Below, one piece after another: positions 28,914 through 35,826 of a stretch of DNA of 64,000 nucleotides. The position numbers were made by a program, and so were the translations under genes. Under the pieces are notes generated by a model. It made no database searches. It saw nothing but the letters and a program-made list of their open reading frames with translations, and was not told the DNA's origin. Origin of the DNA: an uncultured Granulosicoccaceae bacterium (lineage in GTDB: Bacteria > Pseudomonadota > Gammaproteobacteria > Granulosicoccales > Granulosicoccaceae); the NCBI GenBank assembly GCA_937922675.1, contig CALAJN010000002.1:89192-153191 (forward strand), given 5' to 3'. How positions within the stretch are numbered: position 1 is the first letter of the stretch; each line of letters starts with the position of its first letter.

Positions 28914-28929
28914 CCTGCACCAGTGCAGG
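28914..28929. repeat. 16-bp palindrome CCTGCAC-CA-GTGCAGG
   Basis: Two 7-bp arms, CCTGCAC and GTGCAGG, separated by CA. It lies in the 252-bp gap between the anti-sigma gene and the GNAT gene, where I find no other gene. It could be an operator site or a tight hairpin. There is no T run after it. Confidence 0.4.
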
Positions 28930-29044
28930 CACGTTGGGAACTCGGCAGCAGCGCACACAAGGCAATAGATTGCGCATGGACATCACAGGCGCTTGCGACG
29001 TTAAGATCACACCTGCCTCTGTCCAGGGATGAGCGTGTACCCAA

Positions 29045-29530
29045 ATGATTGTCACCTGCCGTGAGCTTGACTACACCGATGCTCGCGATGCGACGCTGTT
29101 GATCCATCTGCTCGATGCCTATGCGCGCGACCCCATGGGTGGAGGCGCGCCGCTGTCGGCCAGCACACGTGAGCAGCTTGCCGAAGTTCTGGCGAATACA
29201 CCAAACGCGTTCTCGGTTGTCGCTGAATATGAGGGGCGAGGGCTTGGTTTGGCCAATTGCTTTACGTCGGTGTCAACCTTTGCTGCCAAGCCCATTGTGA
29301 ACATCCACGACGCCTATGTCGTGCCCGACGCCCGAGGGCAGGGCGTGGTTGACGCCTTGTTTACCGCCATAGAAATGGCCGCATCCTCACTCGATGCCTG
29401 CAAGATCACACTTGAAGTGCTGGAGGGCAATGCACGTGCTCAAGCGGTATACCAGCGACTCGGGTTCAACGGTTATGCGCTTGACCCGACCATTGGTAAT
29501 GCCTTGTTCTGGGAAAAGAAGCTTGCCTAG
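29045..29530 (+). CDS. GNAT family N-acetyltransferase
   Basis: A 161-residue GNAT protein. The acetyl-CoA motif A is VNIHDAYVVPDARGQGVVDALFTAIEMAA (V-x-D-x-R-G-Q-G-V type loop), followed by motif B KITLEVLEGNARAQAVYQRLGFNGYAL. The substrate is unknown. It converges with queG; the two stop codons overlap by 4 bp. Confidence 0.9.
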   Translation: MIVTCRELDYTDARDATLLIHLLDAYARDPMGGGAPLSASTREQLAEVLANTPNAFSVVAEYEGRGLGLANCFTSVSTFAAKPIVNIHDAYVVPDARGQGVVDALFTAIEMAASSLDACKITLEVLEGNARAQAVYQRLGFNGYALDPTIGNALFWEKKLA

Positions 29531-30651
29531 ATTTTGTGAGTGTCATGCTGCGTGATAGCCCAGCTAACGGCCTCAGCTACCACTTCGGACTCATGCGCCC
29601 GGCGGCTATCGAGTGCGCGCAACGTGTCAGGGGAGGTGGGCGCATTGCCAAGGGCTATGGCAATGTTGCGTAGCCAGCGTTCGTATCCGATACGGCGTAT
29701 GGGCGAACCCTCAAAGCGGCTCAGAAACTGCCGTTCGGTCCAGGCAAACAGTTCGGTCAGCGTGACCGTATCCAGACTGTGTCGCGGAGCAAAGGCCGGC
29801 TCCCCGCGTGGTGTGAACTTGTCAAAGGGGCACACCAACTGACAATCATCACAGCCATAGATTCTGTTGCCCATGGCCTGACGGAACTCGACAGGTATCG
29901 GTCCCTCAAGCTCGATAGTGTGATAGCTGATACAGCGACGTGCATCGACCTCACGCTCGCCGACGATAGCCTGAGTCGGACAGGCTTCAATACAAGTGCG
30001 GCAAGACCCGCAATGGTCCTCTGTGGTTGCGAGATCTACGGGCAAGTGCAGGTCGGTATACAGCTCGCCGATGAAAAACCAGCTGCCGGCGTTCGGTGAA
30101 ATCAGGTTGGCATGTTTGCCAATCCAGCCGAGTCCTGCCTTCTCAGCCAGTGCTTTTTCCAGCACGGGCGCGCTATCGGTAAACGCTCGATAGCCAAACG
30201 GCCCAATCTTGTTTTCTATACGTGTGGCCAATGTTTGCAAGCGGTTTCGCAGCACGCGGTGATAGTCGCGGCCAAGTGCGTAGCGCGATACGTAGGCGCG
30301 GTGGGTTGCCTTGAGATTCTCGTGTGCATCTGCTGCATCAGGAGGGAAGTAGTCCTGACGCACGGAGATCACACGCACCGTGCCAGGCACCAGATCCGAG
30401 GGTCGGCTTCGGCGGGTGCCATGTCGCTCCATCCATTCCATCTCGCCATGGCGCCCGGCATCGAGCCAATTCAACAAGTGCACTTCGTGTGCGGCAAGAT
30501 CGGTGTCGGTGATGCCAACAGCAGACAAGCCCAGGTCCAGGCCCCAGCTCTTGATCTCTTTTGCCAGTTGCGCAAGTTCGGCGGTACCAAGGCGCTCACA
30601 GGCTCTGGGTGCGGTTGAACGTGTTGCCGATTGATCTGCGTCTGTCTGCAC
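29527..30651 (-). CDS. queG: Epoxyqueuosine reductase QueG
   Basis: A 374-residue cobalamin- and Fe-S-dependent enzyme making queuosine in tRNA from epoxyqueuosine. The two 4Fe-4S cysteine sets are visible: CGSCRTCIEACPTQAI and the later GCDDCQLVCPFDKF. Upstream motifs YALGRDYHRVLRNRLQ, FTDSAPVLEKALAEKAGLGWIGKHANLIS and the tail WLRNIAIALGNA are typical. The start is a GTG at 30651. The 245 bp upstream, to the next minus-strand gene end, contain no gene I can support. Confidence 0.95.
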   Translation of the reverse strand: MQTDADQSATRSTAPRACERLGTAELAQLAKEIKSWGLDLGLSAVGITDTDLAAHEVHLLNWLDAGRHGEMEWMERHGTRRSRPSDLVPGTVRVISVRQDYFPPDAADAHENLKATHRAYVSRYALGRDYHRVLRNRLQTLATRIENKIGPFGYRAFTDSAPVLEKALAEKAGLGWIGKHANLISPNAGSWFFIGELYTDLHLPVDLATTEDHCGSCRTCIEACPTQAIVGEREVDARRCISYHTIELEGPIPVEFRQAMGNRIYGCDDCQLVCPFDKFTPRGEPAFAPRHSLDTVTLTELFAWTERQFLSRFEGSPIRRIGYERWLRNIAIALGNAPTSPDTLRALDSRRAHESEVVAEAVSWAITQHDTHKI

Positions 30652-30896
30652 GCGCAGTGCTCACGCTCAAGGGAAGTTGGCCGCTCTTTTACCAGATCCT
30701 GTGGTCCACTGCCTTGCAGCGTATGCGTCCCGCTGTGTTTCAGTGCAAGGTACCGGCCTGTTGTGATCGGTTCTCCGAGGCAGTAGGCATCACGCTGTAT
30801 TGCGAACAGGCGCTCGGCGGCTGGTGACGACTATTCAGATCAAGAGGTAACGAAAGCCTCGATCAGTCCTGATGGGCTGGTTGGGCGCGAGTCGGT

Positions 30897-31670
30897 TTAC
30901 CCTGGCTCGTTTTGCGTGATCGTCACACCGTCTGGAAAATGCCCGCTTTTGTACCAGACGAGGGTGCCAGGGGTGCCAGCCCATGACTGCCAGGCAGGTA
31001 CCGGGTTTCGGATCCAGCTGCCGGCGGGGTAGGTGCCGCTGGAGTCGTGAAGTGCTCCGCTCAGCACATAGAGTTCCTCTCCGATCGGATCCAGATTGGG
31101 GTGAAAGGCAGCGGTTGTGTGCCAGCGCACCAGCATGACAGTGCTGGTCCCGTGCCCATGCAGTGGCAGGACCTCCACACCGCCAACCGGCCCCTCGAAC
31201 CAGGCTGCGTCGTCGTTGGTATCCATGCGGCGAACCTCGGTATCGGTGGACTCGATCTGGCCGATGGCAACGGTGACCAGCGACTCCTCGAGCAGCGTGA
31301 TGGCGCGGATCTCTCCCGGGTCCCGTGGTAGTCGCAGATAGGTGCCTGGGCCAAGTCTTTCATCGCCGAGAAGAACGCTTCCGCGTTGCACAAACATCTC
31401 GATTCCATGGTCAGCACCGATTACCGCGCCGGTCTGCAGTGGCTGCAGTACGGCGACGAGTCGGCCATCCTTACGGCTCAGCTCGAGCAGTCGGATCTCC
31501 AGCTCGTGGTTGGTGTCCTGCAGCCACTCAGGCTCGCCAGGCAGGCAGACCTCGCGCAGGCGGTGATCAGCTGCGACATCGGCGGACGCTGCAAGCAGCC
31601 AGGTCGGCAATGCTGTCGAGGAGGCAGGCGGCTGTGCCTTGCGCTTGTCTGTGGCGGGTCTGGGTGACAC
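30897..31670 (-). CDS. ChrR-like double-cupin protein
   Basis: A 257-residue protein with two cupin-like halves related to the C-terminal domain of the anti-sigma factor ChrR. The second half is clearest: GTSTVMLVRWHTTAAFHPNLDPIGEELYVLSGALHDSSGTYPAGSWIRNPVPAWQS. The zinc-binding anti-sigma domain of ChrR is absent, so it is more likely a stand-alone sensor or enzyme. The start is a GTG. It is divergent from lexA across 134 bp holding the lexA operator; whether it is also LexA-controlled is unknown. Confidence 0.78.
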   Translation of the reverse strand: MSPRPATDKRKAQPPASSTALPTWLLAASADVAADHRLREVCLPGEPEWLQDTNHELEIRLLELSRKDGRLVAVLQPLQTGAVIGADHGIEMFVQRGSVLLGDERLGPGTYLRLPRDPGEIRAITLLEESLVTVAIGQIESTDTEVRRMDTNDDAAWFEGPVGGVEVLPLHGHGTSTVMLVRWHTTAAFHPNLDPIGEELYVLSGALHDSSGTYPAGSWIRNPVPAWQSWAGTPGTLVWYKSGHFPDGVTITQNEPG

Positions 31671-31749
31671 GTGAGTGAGCCTGAACGGTCTGCTGGGACT
31701 TGTCTGTGGAGTTCCGTTCTGGAGGTAGCGGCGAGTGCACGCAAAGCCG

Positions 31750-31778
31750 TTGAAAATTCTCCAAACGTTCTCTATGAT
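31750..31778 (+). promoter_or_regulatory. Sigma-70 promoter of lexA
   Basis: TTGAAA (31750-31755) and TATGAT (31773-31778) are separated by exactly 17 bp. The -10 hexamer differs from the consensus at one position and the -35 at one position (TTGACA). The spacer and -10 box are covered by the palindromic operator, so a repressor bound there would block the promoter. Confidence 0.7.
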
Positions 31779-31800
31779 CGAAAGAGAACTTTTGGAGAAT
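31756..31800 (+). promoter_or_regulatory. Large palindromic LexA autoregulatory operator (inferred)
   Basis: Twenty bases at 31756-31775 match the reverse complement of 31781-31800 at 18 of 20 positions, around the 5-bp centre GATCG. Each arm carries two TTCTC elements 11 bp apart (31757 and 31768; mirrored as GAGAA at 31784 and 31795). This is neither the CTGT-N8-ACAG box of Escherichia coli nor the GAAC-N4-GTTC box of Gram-positive bacteria. It ends 4 bases before the lexA ATG and includes the GGAG ribosome-binding site, so it spans promoter and translation start. Confidence 0.7.
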
Positions 31801-31804
31801 CTTT

Positions 31805-32605
31805 ATGAGTGAAGGCCCACCGCTGACGCATCTGGAAGCCCGTGTACTGGCAGCCATCGAGCGCCACATCCGGGCCGAAGGTGTCGCGCCAACCATCGCT
31901 GAACTGGCATCGGACTTACGTCTGAAGTCCAAGGGCACCGTGCATCGCTACGTGCAGTCACTCATTGGCAAAGGCCGGTTGGAGCGTCACGGCAACGGGT
32001 GGCGCGGGTTGCGCATCGTGGGCCTGGATGTCCCCGGGTATCGCTCCAACGTCCATCCCTTCCCGAGTCGCCGCAAATCAGATCAGGTGGCCAATGAACC
32101 GACGGCTGAGCAGCGCAGCATGGTGGTCACGCCGCTGGCATTGCCGGCCAGCGTGGAGTCAGACGTGTCCGAACCTGTTGCATTGCCAGCAGAAGGCAGA
32201 CACGCAGGAGGTTCGAGTGCCGAGCAGGGCATGCGCATACCGCTGCTGGGACGAATTGCCGCCGGCATGCCCATCGAAGCCATAGAAGATCAGCACTATC
32301 TTGATCTGGCTGCTTTTTTCATCGGCCCGGATCGCTACGCCCTGCGAGTCACTGGGGATTCGATGATGGATGTCGGCATACTCGATGGCGATACGGTGAT
32401 CCTGCGCAAACAGGAGACGGCAAACACTGGAGACATCGTTGTGGCGCTGATCGATGGTCAGGAAGCAACGCTGAAACGCCTCGGCTCCGTACGCGACGGC
32501 AAAGTGGAACTCATCCCCGAGAACGCTGCGATGGAGACGATGCTCTACCACCTTGATCGCGTCAGTTTTCAGGGCGTGTTGGTCGGGCAGCTGCGGAATT
32601 ATTGA
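31805..32605 (+). CDS. lexA: LexA-type SOS repressor
   Basis: A 266-residue self-cleaving repressor. The N-terminal winged helix (residues 8-70) reads LTHLEARVLAAIERHIRAEG-VAPTIAELASDLRLKSKGTVHRYVQSLIGKGRLERHG. The C-terminal S24 domain has the Ala153-Gly154 cleavage site (GRIAAGMPIE), nucleophile Ser186 (GDSMMDVGI) and base Lys224 (ATLKRL); spacing matches Escherichia coli LexA (A84-G85, S119, K156). The linker between the domains is about 70 residues longer than in that protein. The recognition helix also differs, consistent with the unusual operator. RecA-triggered cleavage is expected by family. SRAP and nth genes lie close downstream. Confidence 0.92.
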   Translation: MSEGPPLTHLEARVLAAIERHIRAEGVAPTIAELASDLRLKSKGTVHRYVQSLIGKGRLERHGNGWRGLRIVGLDVPGYRSNVHPFPSRRKSDQVANEPTAEQRSMVVTPLALPASVESDVSEPVALPAEGRHAGGSSAEQGMRIPLLGRIAAGMPIEAIEDQHYLDLAAFFIGPDRYALRVTGDSMMDVGILDGDTVILRKQETANTGDIVVALIDGQEATLKRLGSVRDGKVELIPENAAMETMLYHLDRVSFQGVLVGQLRNY

Positions 32606-32695
32606 ACCCGGTGCCGGGCGAGCCGACTGATGCTGCAATCGCTACACTCGAGCTTACAGTACCCGACTACTATCTACCTGCAACTGCAAGCCTCC

Positions 32696-32905
32696 ATGTC
32701 TGACACCGATCTCATTCATGCCCTCAAAGTGGCCTTTACCTACTTGCCACAGGCCATGGACGTCAATGAGTACGACTTTCCCGGACGCGTAGACAAAACA
32801 CTTGCCGACATCGAATGCGTGCGTGAGGCTTTGCTGGCGCAAGGTATCGACCCGGACGAGGTAGCAGGGGAGTTTGACCTCGGCGCGCCCGAGTCGAGCC
32901 TGTAG
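32696..32905 (+). CDS. Small acidic hypothetical protein
   Basis: A 69-residue acidic protein starting MSDTDLIHALKVAFTYLPQ and containing VDKTLADIECVREALLAQGIDPDEV. The composition and frame look coding, with a helical, soluble pattern. I do not recognise a family. It follows lexA by 90 bp on the same strand and ends before the convergent SRAP gene. An upstream TTG-type start at 32630 would add unlikely sequence. Confidence 0.55.
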   Translation: MSDTDLIHALKVAFTYLPQAMDVNEYDFPGRVDKTLADIECVREALLAQGIDPDEVAGEFDLGAPESSL

Positions 32906-32923
32906 GTCGCGTGTCGCTCACCC

Positions 32924-33613
32924 TCAAAACAAGGGCAGGTTGCGAGGCGGTGCGAGGCACTCCGGACCTTCGTTTCTGGCGCTGTTGACGTAGTCTCCCA
33001 CACGCTCCACAGCGAGCTCGATCTTCGAGGGCTCTTGTATGGCGTGTTCGCAAAGATCATCCTCACTCATCCATCGCCGCGCCGCGGTCGGTGTGAGCAT
33101 GACTGGCATGCGATCGTGGATGTCGGTGAAGTGTGAGTCCGCAGCACGGGTCAACAAGCACAAGGCCGGCAGTGGTTGCTCACTACCGGCCGGCGGGGCC
33201 CAGATACCGGCGACGAGCAGGCCCGGTCCGGCGCATGGGCGGATGTAGTAGGCGTGGCGTTGTCTGGCGCTGCGCTGCCATTCGTAAAATCCGTTGATCG
33301 GAAGGATGCATCGTCTGGTGCGGGCGTGCTCGCGAAAGCTTGGCTTGTCGAACACGGATTCTGAACGTGCGTTGATCAAGGGCGGCTGCGTTCCCTTCCA
33401 GGGCGCCTTGATTCCCCAGTGCATTCTGACGATGGACCTGTCGCGGGTCACCGCGTCGAGCGAGCGAGTCGGCGCGACATTCCATCGCGGTATGCGTGCT
33501 GTGGGCGCGGGCTCGGCTACGTCCGGGGCCTGAGGCCTGGTCGTGTGCTCGATAATCGACGCGATCAACTCGTCGAGCCCCTCCAGGTCGCTGACATTTA
33601 CTCGTCCGCACAT
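32924..33613 (-). CDS. SOS response-associated peptidase / abasic-site cross-linker (SRAP, YedK-like)
   Basis: A 229-residue SRAP protein. Family members form a covalent thiazolidine link between Cys2 and abasic sites in single-stranded DNA. The gene starts MCGRVNV, so Cys2 is present after Met removal. WNVAPTRS carries the conserved Asn, INARSESVFDKPSFREHARTRRCILPINGFYEWQ the Glu, and DIHDRMPVML the His. The start at 33613 is set by the need for Cys at position 2. It is divergent from nth across 22 bp, so their promoters must overlap into the coding regions or be shared. Confidence 0.92.
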   Translation of the reverse strand: MCGRVNVSDLEGLDELIASIIEHTTRPQAPDVAEPAPTARIPRWNVAPTRSLDAVTRDRSIVRMHWGIKAPWKGTQPPLINARSESVFDKPSFREHARTRRCILPINGFYEWQRSARQRHAYYIRPCAGPGLLVAGIWAPPAGSEQPLPALCLLTRAADSHFTDIHDRMPVMLTPTAARRWMSEDDLCEHAIQEPSKIELAVERVGDYVNSARNEGPECLAPPRNLPLF

Positions 33614-33635
33614 GCGGTGATGATAGTTTGAACCG

Positions 33636-34280
33636 ATGAACGCTGACAAACGCCGAGAGATTTTTCGACGACTCGCTGAGGAGAGACCTCATCCTGTGCC
33701 GGAGCTCGACTATACGAGCCCCTTTGAACTGCTGGTCGCTGTGATCCTGTCGGCTCAGGCAACTGATATCAGCGTCAATCTGGCCACCGGCAAGCTGTAT
33801 CCGGTGGCAAACACGCCTGAGACCATGCTTGATCTTGGAGTTGATGGCGTGATCGAGCACATCCGCACCATCGGTCTGTTCAACAACAAGGCGAAAAACG
33901 TGATCGAGACCTGTCGCATTCTGCTGGAGCAACATGACGGTCAGGTGCCGGCAGATCGCAAGTCGCTGGAGGCCTTGCCCGGTGTGGGCAGAAAAACCGC
34001 CAACGTGGTGCTTAACATTGCATTTGGCCAGCCCACGCTGGCTGTGGATACACATGTATTTCGTGTCTCCAATCGCACAGGCCTGGTCAGGGGCAAGACG
34101 GTGGATGAGGTGGAGAAAAAACTGTTGCGTCATGTGCCCAAGGACTATCTGATGGACGCGCATCACTGGTTGATTCTGCATGGGCGCTACACTTGTGTGG
34201 CGCGCAAGCCCAGATGTCCGAGCTGCGTTATTCGTGATGTGTGCGAATTTCGTGACAAGACACGTGACGTCACTGCTTGA
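33636..34280 (+). CDS. nth: Endonuclease III
   Basis: A 214-residue DNA glycosylase/AP lyase for oxidised pyrimidines. The helix-hairpin-helix and active-site region reads LEALPGVGRKTANVVLNIAFGQPTLAVDTHVFRVSNR, containing the catalytic Lys and Asp. A 4Fe-4S cluster motif is at the C terminus (CVARKPRCPSCVIRDVC, spacing C-x6-C-x2-C-x5-C). It is divergent from the SRAP gene and close to lexA, forming a small DNA-repair neighbourhood. Confidence 0.96.
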   Translation: MNADKRREIFRRLAEERPHPVPELDYTSPFELLVAVILSAQATDISVNLATGKLYPVANTPETMLDLGVDGVIEHIRTIGLFNNKAKNVIETCRILLEQHDGQVPADRKSLEALPGVGRKTANVVLNIAFGQPTLAVDTHVFRVSNRTGLVRGKTVDEVEKKLLRHVPKDYLMDAHHWLILHGRYTCVARKPRCPSCVIRDVCEFRDKTRDVTA

Positions 34281-34329
34281 CCTGCAGGAGTCATGGACGC
34301 TAGGGTCACCCAATGAGAGGTGTCACGCC

Positions 34330-35826
34330 ATGACTCAGACTCCGACTGCTACCGCCTTCGTGCAGGACAGCACGGATGTTGGACGTCCGCAAGTGGTAAG
34401 CCGGAATCGTGAGTCAACAGAGCGCGACTCGGGCTTTGATCGCCTGCTCGCCAACGCAGCCATCCTTGTCGTCGACGATGAGCTTGGCATCTGCAACTTT
34501 CTCAAGCGGGCTCTTGAGCCTCGCTGCGCGATGATCGAGGTCGCCTCCAGCGCCGAGGAGGCAGAAGCTCTGCGGCTGCGCTTCCACTTCGATGTGTTAA
34601 TCGTGGATATTCGCCTGCCGGGCTTGTCGGGTCTCGATTGGCTGGCTCATTTGCGCGAGCGTGGTGTGCGCACGCATGTGATCTACATGACCGCTTACGC
34701 GGACCTGAACATGGCGATAGAGGCCATACGTCACGGCGCGCATGATTTTGTGCTCAAACCGTTTCGTATCGAGGAGATGACATTGGCCTTGGGTCGGACC
34801 CTGACTCAACGTCAAGTACTACGCGAGAACTCGTTGCTCAAGCTGCAGTTGCAACAATTGCAGCGCGATCAGGGCGTGGTCGGCGAAAGCGCCGCCATCA
34901 GAGAAACGCTGGAGCTTGCGCAGCGTGTTGCTCCGACCCCGACGACAGTACTGATCGAGGGTGAAACGGGCACCGGAAAGGAACTGGTCGCGCGTACGGT
35001 GCATCAGCTGGGGCGGCGTTCCGGAGCATTCGTTGCCGTCAACTGCGGAACGGTTCCGGGCGAGTTGTTCGAGAGCGAGTTGTTCGGTCATGTGCGTGGC
35101 GCGTTCTCGGGTGCAGTGCAGTCGCGCGAGGGCCTGGTGGTGCATGCGGAGCGCGGCACGCTGTTTCTCGACGAGATCGGTGAGTTACCGTTGTCAATGC
35201 AGGCAAAATTGCTCCGGGTACTTGAAGAGAGAATGATACGTCCTGTAGGTGCGGAGCGAGAAATACCTGTGGATGTTCGCGTGCTTGCTGCGACCAATCG
35301 TGATCTTGCGGCGATGGTTGAAGAGGGTACGTTTCGACAGGATCTGTATTTCCGGCTCAACGTGTTGCCCATCAAGGTGCCACCCTTGCGTGACCGGCTA
35401 GACGATCTACCGCTACTGGTGAGTCACTTCATCGAGCGCCTGACGGCAGAAATGCGCGTTGATCCGGTGGAGCTCATGCACACCGACTACGAACGATTGC
35501 GTGCCTGGCGATGGCCTGGCAACGTGCGCGAGCTTCGCAACATTATCGAAAGAACCCTCCTTCTCGGGCGCTTGCCGGCTGACAGCTTGCGCCACGCCTC
35601 ACATGATAATGCCGCGCAAGACACAGGCGTGGACGGCGCGCTGACCGAAGCTCTTGCAACAGGCTACCCGCTCGACTGGCCCATGGAGGCGGTGGAGCGA
35701 GCGCATATGCAGTCCGTATTGGCGTCCCACGGCAACAACAAGTCTGCCTCGGCACGGCAACTTGGAGTGTCGCGCAAGACGCTCGAGCGCAAGGAACAGA
35801 TTTGGGCGCGCGAAACCGAAGCTTGA
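34330..35826 (+). CDS. NtrC-family sigma-54-dependent response regulator
   Basis: A 498-residue response regulator. An N-terminal REC domain (about residues 37-155; phosphoacceptor Asp in FDVLIVDIRLPGLSG) is followed by the AAA+ sigma-54 activator domain with Walker A EGETGTGKELVAR, the sigma-54 contact loop GAFSGA, Walker B GTLFLDEIGELP, and a C-terminal Fis-type helix-turn-helix (NNKSASARQLGVSRKTLERK). The start is the ATG at 34330; the open frame upstream lies inside nth. It overlaps the histidine kinase gene by 25 bp, so they form a pair. Targets unknown; the TRAP transporter 5 kb downstream is a candidate. Confidence 0.93.
   Translation: MTQTPTATAFVQDSTDVGRPQVVSRNRESTERDSGFDRLLANAAILVVDDELGICNFLKRALEPRCAMIEVASSAEEAEALRLRFHFDVLIVDIRLPGLSGLDWLAHLRERGVRTHVIYMTAYADLNMAIEAIRHGAHDFVLKPFRIEEMTLALGRTLTQRQVLRENSLLKLQLQQLQRDQGVVGESAAIRETLELAQRVAPTPTTVLIEGETGTGKELVARTVHQLGRRSGAFVAVNCGTVPGELFESELFGHVRGAFSGAVQSREGLVVHAERGTLFLDEIGELPLSMQAKLLRVLEERMIRPVGAEREIPVDVRVLAATNRDLAAMVEEGTFRQDLYFRLNVLPIKVPPLRDRLDDLPLLVSHFIERLTAEMRVDPVELMHTDYERLRAWRWPGNVRELRNIIERTLLLGRLPADSLRHASHDNAAQDTGVDGALTEALATGYPLDWPMEAVERAHMQSVLASHGNNKSASARQLGVSRKTLERKEQIWARETEA

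Noticed and set aside
28803..29048. An 81-residue plus-strand frame in the gap after the anti-sigma gene.
   Set aside because: No homology, and it is interrupted by the palindrome at 28914-28929; treated as intergenic.
30561..30827. An 88-residue plus-strand frame overlapping the start of queG.
   Set aside because: It has no recognisable family, overlaps queG on the opposite strand and has no clear ribosome-binding site, though the part beyond queG (30652-30827) cannot be excluded as coding.
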